Assembly (NCBI RefSeq): GCF_014653695.1
Contig: NZ_BNAR01000032.1
Location: forward strand, 1-54,514
DNA length: 54,514 bases
Reading direction: 5' to 3'
From: Lentzea cavernae
GTDB taxonomy: Bacteria > Actinomycetota > Actinomycetes > Mycobacteriales > Pseudonocardiaceae
Position 1 is the first letter of the stretch, and each line of letters starts with the position of its first letter. Both the position numbers and the translations under genes were made by a program. This document shows positions 23,166-31,087 of this stretch, piece after piece. A model generated the notes under the pieces. The model had not been told where the DNA came from and ran no database searches. It saw nothing but the letters and a program-made list of their open reading frames with translations.

Positions 23166-24455
23166 GTGAGTGGTGCGATCGTCGTAGGGTCATCCGCTGT
23201 GGATGTACCCGCCGACGAGCCAACCGCACCAACCGGACCAGAACCGGTACCGCTGACGGAACCTGCTGATGGGGTCCCGCCCGTGGTCGCCGATCCAGCT
23301 GCGCTCCGGCGAGCCGCTGACGCGCTCGCCGGGGCGAAGGGCCCGGTCGCGGTGGACACCGAGCGAGCCTCGGGCTATCGCTACTCACAGCGTGCCTATC
23401 TGGTGCAACTGCGCCGGGAAGGCGCAGGCACCTGGTTGGTCGACCCGATCGCCCTGGGCGGACGGCTGGACCCGCTGGTGCAGGCGCTGGAAGGCACCGA
23501 GTGGGTGTTGCACGCAGCGTCTCAGGACCTGCCGTGCCTCGCCGAACTCGGGCTGAGTCCCGGCGTGCTGTTCGACACCGAGCTGGCGGGCAGGCTGGCT
23601 GGGTTCGAACGCGTCGCACTGGGCACGCTGGTGGAACGGCTACTTGGTTACAGGCTCGAGAAGGGGCATGGCGCGGCCGACTGGTCGCGCCGGCCCCTTC
23701 CTGCCGATTGGCTGACGTACGCCGCTCTCGACGTGGAGCTGCTCGTGCAGCTGCGCGACGTCCTCGAAGCCGAACTGGAGCGCCAGGGCAAGCTCGCCTG
23801 GGCGCTCGAGGAGTTCGAGGCCGTGCGGATGGCGCCGTTGCCGCGTCCCCGCACCGACCCCTGGCGGCGCACGTCAGGGATCCACCGCGTGCGCAACCAG
23901 AGGCAACTGGCCCTCGTGCGCGCGTTGTGGGAAGCCCGCGACACCGTGGCCCGCGAACGCGACATAGCTCCCGGCCGGGTCCTCCCGGACTCCGCGCTGA
24001 TGGAGGCCGCCGCCCGCAACCCCGCCAACGAGGCCGAGCTGCTCGCTCTGCCGGTCTTCCGCGGCCGCTCCCAGCGCCGCATGTCCGGCGTGTGGATGAA
24101 CGCCGTGCGCAAGGCGGGCGCGCTGACCAAGGCGGAGCTCCCGGAACCCGCGGGCCAGCACGACGGCCCGCCGCCGCCCAACCGCTGGGCGGACAAGGAC
24201 CCGGACGCCGCAGCCCGCCTGGCCGCGACCCGTGCGGCGCTGGCGACCATCGCCGAGGCCAACACCCTCCCGGTGGAGAACCTGCTGCTGCCCGACCTGG
24301 TGCGCCGCACCTGCTGGCAACCGCCCGCCGACCTCTCCCCCGAATCCGTGGCCACCGTGCTGCGCGACGGCGGGGCCCGGTCGTGGCAGATCGACCTCAC
24401 GCTGGAAGCACTGACGAAGGCGCTGGCCGCATCAGCACCTCCGCCCGCCGACTGA
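23166..24455 (+). CDS. rnd: Ribonuclease D-like 3'-5' exonuclease with HRDC domain
   Basis: Protein of 429 aa from GTG 23166. After a variable N-terminus comes a DEDD exonuclease: Exo I VAVDTERASGYRY, Exo II LHAASQDLPCLAELG, Exo III YAALDVELLVQLRDVL. An HRDC-like helical domain follows (QLALVRALWEARDTVARERDIAPGRVLPDSALM split around residues 255-290) plus a C-terminal extension typical of actinobacteria. Acts on 3' ends of structured RNAs such as tRNA precursors. It ends at a shared terminator hairpin facing the convergent O-methyltransferase gene. Confidence 0.9.
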   Translation: MSGAIVVGSSAVDVPADEPTAPTGPEPVPLTEPADGVPPVVADPAALRRAADALAGAKGPVAVDTERASGYRYSQRAYLVQLRREGAGTWLVDPIALGGRLDPLVQALEGTEWVLHAASQDLPCLAELGLSPGVLFDTELAGRLAGFERVALGTLVERLLGYRLEKGHGAADWSRRPLPADWLTYAALDVELLVQLRDVLEAELERQGKLAWALEEFEAVRMAPLPRPRTDPWRRTSGIHRVRNQRQLALVRALWEARDTVARERDIAPGRVLPDSALMEAAARNPANEAELLALPVFRGRSQRRMSGVWMNAVRKAGALTKAELPEPAGQHDGPPPPNRWADKDPDAAARLAATRAALATIAEANTLPVENLLLPDLVRRTCWQPPADLSPESVATVLRDGGARSWQIDLTLEALTKALAASAPPPAD

Positions 24456-24458
24456 CAT

Positions 24459-24470
24459 CCGATATATCAG
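24459..24470 (-). repeat. Third copy of the CTGATATATCGG motif (reverse)
   Basis: The minus strand reads CTGATATATCGG, a 12-mer also found on the plus strand at 26354-26365 and 31063-31074 inside the two long intergenic repeats. Here it lies between the rnd stop and the terminator hairpin. Confidence 0.5.
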
Positions 24471-24501
24471 CTGCCGGGTGTCCTCACGCCCGGCAGCTGA
24501 T
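24466..24501. terminator. Bidirectional terminator between rnd and O-methyltransferase
   Basis: Perfect 13-bp stem: ATCAGCTGCCGGG (24466-24478) with its complement at 24489-24501, loop 10 nt. The stop codon of the minus-strand gene lies in the loop. Its symmetric position between two convergent genes suggests it ends both transcripts. Confidence 0.6.
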
Positions 24502-25131
24502 CTCCATCCCGTCCTCGACCGGGAACGCCACGCTGACGTACCCGTTCGCCGGGTCGCGCACGTAGTCGAGGTAGCCCGCCATCGAGTCCTGGTCGATGTC
24601 GTCGGCGACGACGATCGCCCCGGACGCGAGCCGCGGTTCGAGATCCCGCAACACCGGCAGGCACAGCTCCTTCCAGCCGTCGAGCAGCACCAGCCCGATC
24701 GGCCCCTCCAGGTCCGCCAGCGTGCGACGGGCGTCGCCGGGCAGGATCGTCGCGACGCCGCCCAGCCCCGCCTCCTCGAGGTTCTTCCTGGCGGTGGCGA
24801 CCTTCACCCCGGACATCTCTGTCCCGTACACGTGCCCCTTGCCGTTGTCCTTCACCGCCGCGGCCAGGTAGAGCGTCGAGATCCCGAACGACGTGCCGAA
24901 CTCGACGACCGTGTCCGGCCGCCCTGCCCGCACCAACGCGTAGAGCAGGTCCCCGCCCCTGGCCGAGATGGGCATGTAGACGCCGGCCAGCGCGTCAGCA
25001 CGTTCCTGCGCTCCTGCCGACCGCACCGCGTCCCACTCCAACGCCGTGAAGGTGTCGTCGTCCTCCGCGGCAGCACCGAAGAGCCGGTCGAGAACCGTCC
25101 GTACCCGCGGCTCGATCAATGTGTTCGTCAT
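24484..25131 (-). CDS. O-methyltransferase (SAM-dependent, class I)
   Basis: Protein of 215 aa from ATG 25131. The SAM-binding motif is VVEFGTSFGISTLYLAAA, followed by GTEMSGVKVATARKNLEEAG and, at motif III, IGLVLLDGWKELCLPVL, then GAIVVADDID. This matches the O-methyltransferase/DUF1442-like class that methylates small molecules. The catecholic metal-binding pattern is only partly visible, so the substrate is unknown. It is divergent from a TetR gene with a palindrome between them and is probably the regulated target. An upstream TTG would add six residues. Confidence 0.8.
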   Translation of the reverse strand: MTNTLIEPRVRTVLDRLFGAAAEDDDTFTALEWDAVRSAGAQERADALAGVYMPISARGGDLLYALVRAGRPDTVVEFGTSFGISTLYLAAAVKDNGKGHVYGTEMSGVKVATARKNLEEAGLGGVATILPGDARRTLADLEGPIGLVLLDGWKELCLPVLRDLEPRLASGAIVVADDIDQDSMAGYLDYVRDPANGYVSVAFPVEDGMEISCRA

Positions 25132-25143
25132 GCTCGCCAGACT

Positions 25144-25161
25144 AGACACAACGTTGCGTCT
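25144..25161. promoter_or_regulatory. TetR-type palindromic operator
   Basis: AGACaCAACGTTGcGTCT, 18 bp with a single mismatched pair, centred on AACGTT at 25150-25155. It is the centre of the 57-bp gap between the divergent O-methyltransferase and TetR genes. Size and position suit a TetR repressor that controls both. Confidence 0.6.
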
Positions 25162-25188
25162 TGCCTAGCTCGTATTAGAGTTCGGCCG

Positions 25189-25785
25189 GTGGGCAGCAAC
25201 ACCGCACATCGCGGCAACAGGCACGGCCGCAGCGAGGAAGCACGCCAGGCGGTCCTGGAGGCGGCCGACGACCTGCTCGCCGAACGCGGTTTCGCCGGCG
25301 TGACGATCGAGGGCATCGCCGCACGGGCGGGCGTCGCGAAGCAGACGATCTACCGCTGGTGGCCGTCCAAGGTCGACGTCCTGCTGGAGGCCTTCACCGA
25401 GGACATGGCCGAACACCTCACCCCGGAGAACCTCGGCGACCTCCGCGCCGACCTGCGCGTCCACCTGGCACGCCTGGCCGAGTTCCTGACGGAGTCGGAC
25501 CCCGGCGCCGTGTTCCGCGCCCTGACGGGCCAGGCCCAGCACGACCCCCAGCTGGCCGCCCGCCTGCGCGACGACCACCTCAGCCACCAGCGCACCCGAG
25601 ACGCCCTCCCGCTGCGCCGGGCCGTCGAACGCGGCGAACTCTCCGCCGACCTGGACCTCGACCTGGCCCTCGACCACCTGGTCGGCCCGATCTACTACCG
25701 CGTCCTGGTCACCGGCACCCCGGTCCCCCGCACGTTCACCGACGACCTCGTCGACGCTTTCCTGCGCAGCCACGGGGTCCGATGA
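25189..25785 (+). CDS. TetR-family repressor
   Basis: Protein of 198 aa from GTG 25189. The N-terminal HTH is canonical: ARQAVLEAADDLLAERGFAG followed by TIEGIAARAGVAKQTIYRWW. The C-terminal helical ligand domain resembles the AcrR-like TetR_C_11/16 type (AVFRALTGQAQHDPQLAARL, LDLDLALDHLVGPIYYRVLV). It probably represses the divergent O-methyltransferase gene and its own operon. Its stop overlaps the GNAT start (ATGA), so the two are coupled. Confidence 0.92.
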   Translation: MGSNTAHRGNRHGRSEEARQAVLEAADDLLAERGFAGVTIEGIAARAGVAKQTIYRWWPSKVDVLLEAFTEDMAEHLTPENLGDLRADLRVHLARLAEFLTESDPGAVFRALTGQAQHDPQLAARLRDDHLSHQRTRDALPLRRAVERGELSADLDLDLALDHLVGPIYYRVLVTGTPVPRTFTDDLVDAFLRSHGVR

Positions 25786-26270
25786 TCCGCACCGACCGCC
25801 TCGACCTGGTCCCGCTGACCGCCGGGCACGCCGAGGAGATGGCCGAGGTGCTCGCGGACCCGGCCCTGCACACCTTCACCGGCGGCGCCCCGCTCACCCC
25901 CGGCGCGCTCCGGTCCCGCTACGAGCGACTGGTCGCGGGCTCCCCCGACCCGGCCGTCCGCTGGCTCAACTGGGTGATCAGCACGCGCGACTCCGGCCAC
26001 CTCGCCGGCACCGTCCAGGCGACCGTCACCGACGGAGTCGCCGAGATCGCCTGGGTCGTCGGCACGCCGTGGCAGGGCCGCGGCATCGCCCGCGAAGCGG
26101 CCCGGGGTCTCGTCGCCTGGCTCCGCACCCAGCCGGTCCACACCGTGATCGCCCACGTCCACCCGGACCACCACGCGTCGGCCGCCGTCGCCGCCTCCGC
26201 CGGCCTCACCGCCACCGCCGAGGTGCACGACGGCGAGGTCCGCTGGCTGCTCCACCTCCCACCGCGCTGA
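25782..26270 (+). CDS. GNAT-family N-acetyltransferase
   Basis: Protein of 162 aa. It opens MIRTDRLDLVPLTAGHAEEM, typical of RimJ/RimL-like GNATs. The acetyl-CoA loop is VGTPWQGRGIAREAARGLVAWL (Q/R-x-x-G-x-G/A at GRGIA), and the tail HVHPDHHASAAVAASAGL matches motif B. It transfers an acetyl group to an amine of unknown identity. ATGA overlap with the TetR gene suggests shared control by the same ligand. Confidence 0.88.
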   Translation: MIRTDRLDLVPLTAGHAEEMAEVLADPALHTFTGGAPLTPGALRSRYERLVAGSPDPAVRWLNWVISTRDSGHLAGTVQATVTDGVAEIAWVVGTPWQGRGIAREAARGLVAWLRTQPVHTVIAHVHPDHHASAAVAASAGLTATAEVHDGEVRWLLHLPPR

Positions 26271-26282
26271 CCCTCGAATCAG

Positions 26283-26367
26283 CCCTTGCAACAGCTCTTT
26301 TGCGGACGAAGTCCAAAGAGTCATTGCAAATCCCAGGTCACGGGCGCACTGAACTGATATATCGGTT
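26283..26367 (+). repeat. Intergenic palindromic repeat, copy A
   Basis: About 85 bp that recur at 30988-31076. A 32-nt core at 26296-26327 is identical in both. The core is a nested inverted repeat: TTGCAA (26286-26291) with TTGCAA (26324-26329), CTCTTT (26295-26300) with AAAGAG (26315-26320), and GGAC (26304-26307) with GTCC (26311-26314) around a GAA loop. It ends with CTGATATATCGG (26354-26365). It lies upstream of the second S8 protease gene. Confidence 0.85.
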
Positions 26368-26460
26368 GCCCGAAGTGTTGACAGTTGCCGTTGCGAAATA
26401 TCGGGGCCTGCTGACGGACATATGCCGCCGAGGAGTTGTCCGTTCCCAGAGAGGCCTCCG

Positions 26461-29400
26461 TTGAAGCGAAACCTCCCCCTCGCCGTGGCCGGCGTCGTGC
26501 TGGCCACGGCCCTTAGCGGCGCCACCCCCGCCGCCGCGACCACGGCACCCGAGGCACCCGCGGCTCAACCGGCCGCCCAGCAGCAGTGGATCACCCTCAT
26601 CACGGGCGACCAGGTGCTGACCGACGACAAGGGCAAGCCGAAGCAGTGGAAGCCCGCACCCGGCCGTGAGCACATCATGGTCGCCACGAGAGAGGACGGC
26701 GCGCACCACTACGCCGTGCCTCAGGACGTCGAGTCGATGATCACCGAGGGCAGGCTGGACCGGCGCCTGTTCGACCTCGCGCTGCTGAGCAGGCCCGAGT
26801 ACACCAAGCGCAAGGGTCTCGGCGTGCTCGTGTCCGCGGGCACCGGTCTGCGGAGCGCGCGTCAGTTCAGCCGCATCGGCGTGGACGCCGTCACGGTGAC
26901 CGCCGAGACCGCGCCGGACGTGTGGAAGTCGCTGACGAACGCCCGCACGGCGAAGACCACGATCTGGCTGGACGCGGTCCGCAAGGCCGCGCTCGACCGC
27001 AGCACCGCCCAGATCGGCGCGCCGCAGGCGTGGCAGGCCGGGTTCGACGGCAAGGGCGTGAAGATCGCCGTGCTGGACACCGGTGTCGACAACACGCATC
27101 CGGACCTCGTCACGCAGGAGATCGCGGAGAAGAACTTCACCGACTCCCCCGACAACTCCGACCGCGTCGGCCACGGCACGCACGTCGCGTCCATCGCGGC
27201 CGGCACCGGGGCGAAGTCGGGAGGGAAGTTCAGGGGCGTGGCTCCGGGGGCGCGCATCCTCGACGGCAAGGTGCTCGGGGACGACGGGTCCGGTTTCGAG
27301 TCCGGGATCCTCGCGGGCATCGAGTGGGCGGTCGAGCAGCAGGCGGACGTCGTCAACATGAGCCTCGGCGGCGACGACGGCCCGTTGCTCGACCCGATGG
27401 AGATCCTGATCAACAGGCTCTCGCAGGAGACCGGCACGCTGTTCGTCATCGCGTCGGGCAACGCCGGTACGAACACCGTCGGGTCGCCGGGCAGCGCGGA
27501 CGCCGCGCTCACCGTCGGTGCCGTGGACCGCGGCGACAAGCTCGCGCCGTTCTCCAGCACCGGCCCCCGCAACGGTGACGGCGCCATCAAGCCGGACATC
27601 ACCGCGCCCGGTGTCGAGATCGGCGCCGCTGCGGCGGGCGTCCTCGGCGAGACCAGGCCGAAGCCGGCCGAGGGCTACATCTCGCTGAGCGGCACGTCGA
27701 TGGCCACCCCGCACGTCACGGGTGCCGCCGCGATCCTCGCCCAGGTCCACCCGGACTGGCGGGGCGAGCAGATCAAGGCCGCGCTCGTGGCGTCGGCGAA
27801 GCCGGGCGCGCACACCCCGTTCGAACAGGGCGCCGGGCGCGCGGACGTCGCCAAGGCGATCAAGCAGACCGTCACGTCGAACTCGGTGTCCTTCGGCACG
27901 GCGCTGTGGCCGCACCACGACGACGTGCCGGTGACGCGCGATGTCGTCTACCGCAACGAGGGCGACCAGCCGGTCACGCTCGCGCTCGAGCTCGACACGG
28001 CCGCGCCGCAAGGCTTCTTCACGCTCAAGGACGTCACTGTGACCGTGCCCGCGCACGGCACCGCCACCACCACGCTCACCGCTGACTCCAAGATCGGCGG
28101 CGACGCGGACGGCACGTTCAGCGCGTACATCAACGCGAGCGGCGGCGGCCAGTCCGTCGTCACCCCTGCGGCCGTGACGCGTGAAGCCGAGCGCTACACC
28201 CTCACGATCAAGGCGATCGGCCGTGACGGCAAGCCCGCCGCGGACTGGCGGGCGGAACTGCAGGGCGTCACCGGGGACGCACAGGGCGGCTTCGCGGGCC
28301 TGGGCACCGGTCTGGAATCCCTGCGCGTGCCGAAGGGCCGCTACCTGCTGACCGGCCGCCAGTGGGTCGCGCCGGACCAGCCGAACCCGAACTACACCTG
28401 GTTCAACGGCACGAACATCGAGATCACCAAGGACACCTCGATCACGCTCGACTCCCGTCAGGCGGGGCCCGTCGACGTCGGGTGGCCGAGCGCTCCCACC
28501 GAGCGCCACTCGTACATCAGGGTCGGCCACAAGATGCCGTCGATGGAGTACGGCTTCGGCCTGCTGGGTGTGCCGTTGAACGTCCTCAGCACCGCGCACG
28601 TCGGTCCCGAGGGCAAGCAGGGCGAGATGAACGAGCTGCTCGTCGCCTCCTACACCGGCGCCGGCCGCGACGAGTACCACCTGGCCGACCAGTCCACGAC
28701 GCTCACGAAGTTCTGGACGGGCTACCGCAAGCAGCTGAAGTCCAAGGACCTCGTCACCATCGAGGCTTCATCCGGCGCCACCGCCCAGGACCGCACCGGC
28801 TACCTGTTCGCCAGCGCCGCCGTCGGGGACAGCCCGCTGTTCGGCGTCGCATTCGGACATGCGTTGCCGCACACCAGGAAGATGTACCTCTACTCGCCCA
28901 CCAACACGTGGGGATTCCGCTTCGAGCAGGACAACGCCAGCGGCACCGAGGCGTACTGGGCGGCTGAGGACGAGCAGTTCAAGCCTGGCCGCACCTACCG
29001 CAAGACGTTCGGCACCGGCGTCTTCGGCCCGGCGCTGACCTCCGAGCGCCGCGTCGGCCTCTACCGCGACGGGGACGTCCTCTTCGGCAGCCTGCCGTTC
29101 TTCACCGACGGGCAGGGCCGCTCCGGCGGGTCCGTCGTGGACTCGGGCTCGACGGTGCTGAAGCAGGGCGGCAAGGTGATCGACTCGACCGACCGCCCGC
29201 TGGACCTCGAGACGTTCTTCTCGATGCCGCAGACCCCCGGCCGCTACGAGCTGACCACCACGGCGAACCGTTCCGGTGTCGCGGCGATCAGCACCTCGGT
29301 CACCACGACGTGGGGCTTCGACTCGGCCACGACCGCGGGCGTCACGCAGGTGCCGTTGTCGATGGTCCGGTTCACGCCGGAGCTCGGCCTCGACGGGACG

Positions 29401-29637
29401 CTGCCCGCGTACCGGGTCCAGCGGATCCCGCTGACGGTGCAGGGCAAGGTGAAGTCGCTGTCCGCGCAGGTGTCCTACGACAAGGGCAGGACCTGGCAGC
29501 GGGCGCTGGTCGTCGGCGACTCGCTGCTCGTGGTCAACCCGGCCAGGGGCGGCAGCGTCTCGCTGCGGGCCACGGCCGTCGGCAAGGGCGGTGACTCGGT
29601 CACTCAGACCGTGGTCGACGCCTACCTGACGAAGTAG
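26461..29637 (+). CDS. Secreted S8 (subtilisin-like) serine peptidase 2
   Basis: Protein of 1058 aa from TTG 26461, with AGAGAGG six nt upstream. This start gives a clean Sec signal peptide (KRNLPLAVAGVVLATALSGA then TPAAATTAPE); an ATG at 26422 has no SD. Catalytic triad: D206 (VLDTGVDNTHPDL), H238 (GHGTHVAS), S413 (SGTSMATPHVTGAAAIL). The long C-terminal extension parallels the S8 enzyme at 14131, with shared strings such as EIAEKNFT, WPH-DD-PVT and YTLTI. It lies downstream of palindromic repeat copy A and is followed by a terminator hairpin. Confidence 0.9.
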   Translation: MKRNLPLAVAGVVLATALSGATPAAATTAPEAPAAQPAAQQQWITLITGDQVLTDDKGKPKQWKPAPGREHIMVATREDGAHHYAVPQDVESMITEGRLDRRLFDLALLSRPEYTKRKGLGVLVSAGTGLRSARQFSRIGVDAVTVTAETAPDVWKSLTNARTAKTTIWLDAVRKAALDRSTAQIGAPQAWQAGFDGKGVKIAVLDTGVDNTHPDLVTQEIAEKNFTDSPDNSDRVGHGTHVASIAAGTGAKSGGKFRGVAPGARILDGKVLGDDGSGFESGILAGIEWAVEQQADVVNMSLGGDDGPLLDPMEILINRLSQETGTLFVIASGNAGTNTVGSPGSADAALTVGAVDRGDKLAPFSSTGPRNGDGAIKPDITAPGVEIGAAAAGVLGETRPKPAEGYISLSGTSMATPHVTGAAAILAQVHPDWRGEQIKAALVASAKPGAHTPFEQGAGRADVAKAIKQTVTSNSVSFGTALWPHHDDVPVTRDVVYRNEGDQPVTLALELDTAAPQGFFTLKDVTVTVPAHGTATTTLTADSKIGGDADGTFSAYINASGGGQSVVTPAAVTREAERYTLTIKAIGRDGKPAADWRAELQGVTGDAQGGFAGLGTGLESLRVPKGRYLLTGRQWVAPDQPNPNYTWFNGTNIEITKDTSITLDSRQAGPVDVGWPSAPTERHSYIRVGHKMPSMEYGFGLLGVPLNVLSTAHVGPEGKQGEMNELLVASYTGAGRDEYHLADQSTTLTKFWTGYRKQLKSKDLVTIEASSGATAQDRTGYLFASAAVGDSPLFGVAFGHALPHTRKMYLYSPTNTWGFRFEQDNASGTEAYWAAEDEQFKPGRTYRKTFGTGVFGPALTSERRVGLYRDGDVLFGSLPFFTDGQGRSGGSVVDSGSTVLKQGGKVIDSTDRPLDLETFFSMPQTPGRYELTTTANRSGVAAISTSVTTTWGFDSATTAGVTQVPLSMVRFTPELGLDGTLPAYRVQRIPLTVQGKVKSLSAQVSYDKGRTWQRALVVGDSLLVVNPARGGSVSLRATAVGKGGDSVTQTVVDAYLTK

Positions 29638-29644
29638 CCGGAAG

Positions 29645-29676
29645 CGGCGATGCGCCTGGGACCGGGCGCATCGCCG
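29645..29676 (+). terminator. Hairpin between S8 peptidase 2 and the sigma-factor pair
   Basis: Perfect 12-bp stem CGGCGATGCGCC (29645-29656) with its complement at 29665-29676, loop 8 nt. It starts 8 bp after the protease stop and ends 2 bp before the stop of the convergent gene, so it can serve both. Confidence 0.6.
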
Positions 29677-29677
29677 T

Positions 29678-30418
29678 TCACCGCTGGGGGAACGCCTCGT
29701 CGTAGACGGCGCGCAGCGCGGGTTCGTCGAGTCCGCTGTACCCGCAGCCCATCACCTTCAGGTCCTTCGCCGCGACGAGGTACCTGCGGCCGATCTCGGG
29801 TTCGAACCCCAGCAGCACGGGTGAGCCGGTGGCGTTCCTGACCTCGACGACGTCGGCCTCGCCCGTCCACGCGCGATGAACCCGCAACGTCACGACGTCG
29901 CCCTCCACCTTCAGCACGGTGGCCTCGAACGCCATCTGCGCTTCGGCGAGGACCGCCGCCTCCGGCTGACGGCACCGAACGTTCGGGTCCGCCGGCCCCT
30001 CCGTGAGCACGGCGACCGTGGTCTTGCGCCCCTCGGACGAGGTCGCGGTCGTCGTCGGCACCTGCGACGTGCTGGTGCCGGGCGACGGCGGGGCACTGGT
30101 CGCCGGCCGTCCCCCGCTGGTGTCGGGCAGGCCCGACCCGTTCTCCAGACCGGGCTGGGCCGACGTCGGCAACGCGACGTCCGGCCTCGGCGCCTGCTCG
30201 GAGTCCCCGCCGCTCAGCACCAGCACCCCGGCGACCACCGCGACGGCGGCCGCGGCGCCGACGAGCACCGGCAACCGCCGCGAGGAGAACCGCGGCGCGG
30301 CAGGAGCGTCCAGCGCGGCACCGGCGACGAGCCGCCGCACCTCCTCGTCCGGAAGCGGGCGCAGCGATGCCGCGGGATCGGCGCGGCGCATCCGGTCGCG
30401 CAGGTCGTCGTCGGTCAT
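29678..30418 (-). CDS. Single-pass membrane protein coupled to an ECF sigma factor
   Basis: Protein of 246 aa from ATG 30418. Cytoplasmic N-terminus (MTDDDLRDRMRRADPAASL... EEVRRLVAGAAL), one transmembrane helix (LPVLVGAAAAVAVVAGVLVL, about residues 50-69), then a Ser/Thr/Pro linker and an extracytoplasmic domain with three Cys (NVRCRQPEA, VMGCGYSG). The start overlaps the sigma-factor stop (ATGA). It has the position and topology of an anti-sigma factor but lacks the H-x3-C-x2-C zinc motif of ZAS proteins, so this role is inferred. Confidence 0.75.
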   Translation of the reverse strand: MTDDDLRDRMRRADPAASLRPLPDEEVRRLVAGAALDAPAAPRFSSRRLPVLVGAAAAVAVVAGVLVLSGGDSEQAPRPDVALPTSAQPGLENGSGLPDTSGGRPATSAPPSPGTSTSQVPTTTATSSEGRKTTVAVLTEGPADPNVRCRQPEAAVLAEAQMAFEATVLKVEGDVVTLRVHRAWTGEADVVEVRNATGSPVLLGFEPEIGRRYLVAAKDLKVMGCGYSGLDEPALRAVYDEAFPQR

Positions 30419-30915
30419 GGCCGCTCTCCTTCCGCCTGCTCGTCCAGCAGGGACTTCAACTTCCGGCGTGCCCGGTGCAGGCGGATGCTCACGGCGTTGG
30501 CGCTCATCCCGACCACCTGGGCGATCTCCGCGGGGGCGAGCTCCTCCCACGCCCAGAGCCGCACCAGCTCGGCGTCCGCGGAGGACAACCGCGCGAGCGC
30601 CATGGCCAGCCCCGGATCCGGGTCGTCGCGCGCGGGCACGTGCTCCGGCGGCCTGGCGAGCTGCCAGATCCGCACGAGCAACCGGTCCTGCCTGCGCCGC
30701 GAGCGCTCCGCGTTGGCGAGGCAGTTGCGCGCCACGGCGTACGCCCACGCCAGAGGTTCGGCCGGCATGTCGTCACGCCGCCGCCAGGCGACCAGCAACG
30801 TCTCGGACAGCACGTCGTCCGCGGTCGCGGCGTCGGTCCGCCGCGCCAGGTACCGGCGCAGCGGGTCGATCAGCGCCTGCGCGACGGCGTCGAAGCCCGT
30901 CTGGCGCGGTTCCAC
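30415..30915 (-). CDS. ECF-type RNA polymerase sigma factor
   Basis: From GTG 30915 the protein is 166 aa. Region 2 is seen in FDAVAQALIDPLRRYLARR and DDVLSETLLVAWRR with LAWAYAVARNCLAN; region 4 in LSSADAELVRLWAWEELAPA and EIAQVVGMSANAVSIRLHRARRKL. The frame is open to 31023 but the first ~36 residues run into a repeat and lack sigma features. Several GTGs (30930, 30921, 30915) are possible, and 30915 has GGAG and GGTGG upstream. It probably directs stress or surface genes together with the membrane protein encoded next. Confidence 0.85.
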   Translation of the reverse strand: MEPRQTGFDAVAQALIDPLRRYLARRTDAATADDVLSETLLVAWRRRDDMPAEPLAWAYAVARNCLANAERSRRRQDRLLVRIWQLARPPEHVPARDDPDPGLAMALARLSSADAELVRLWAWEELAPAEIAQVVGMSANAVSIRLHRARRKLKSLLDEQAEGERP

Positions 30916-30987
30916 GTCCACCTGCTCCACCCCGGGACATGTCCGGCAGGACGCCCGCTCTTTCACCCAGGCCCGCCGATCTTCGCA

Positions 30988-31076
30988 CCCCTTTGCAACG
31001 AGTCTTTTGCGGACGAAGTCCAAAGAGTCATTGCTAAGCCGCAGGTGGCGGGTGCCGTTGAACTGATATATCGGTC
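30988..31076 (+). repeat. Intergenic palindromic repeat, copy B
   Basis: Second copy of the element at 26283-26367. The 32-nt core at 31003-31034 is identical; the flanks are similar with small indels (TTTGCAACGAG at the left, GCAGGTGGCGGG in the middle). CTGATATATCGG is at 31063-31074. It lies between the ECF sigma gene start and the MerR gene stop. The outer TTGCAA arms are weaker here (TTGCTA on the right). Confidence 0.85.
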
Positions 31077-31087
31077 GGTGTATCGGT

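Noticed and set aside
26338..28680. Long minus-strand frame of 780 codons
   Set aside because: Antisense to S8 peptidase 2; composition is that of a shadow frame and it lacks a start with SD.
30916..31023. N-terminal extension of the ECF sigma factor
   Set aside because: It would place the start inside the intergenic repeat; the extra residues show no sigma features.
26283..31076. Composite transposon bounded by the two palindromic repeats
   Set aside because: Both copies are in the same orientation and no transposase gene lies between them; no target-site duplication is visible.
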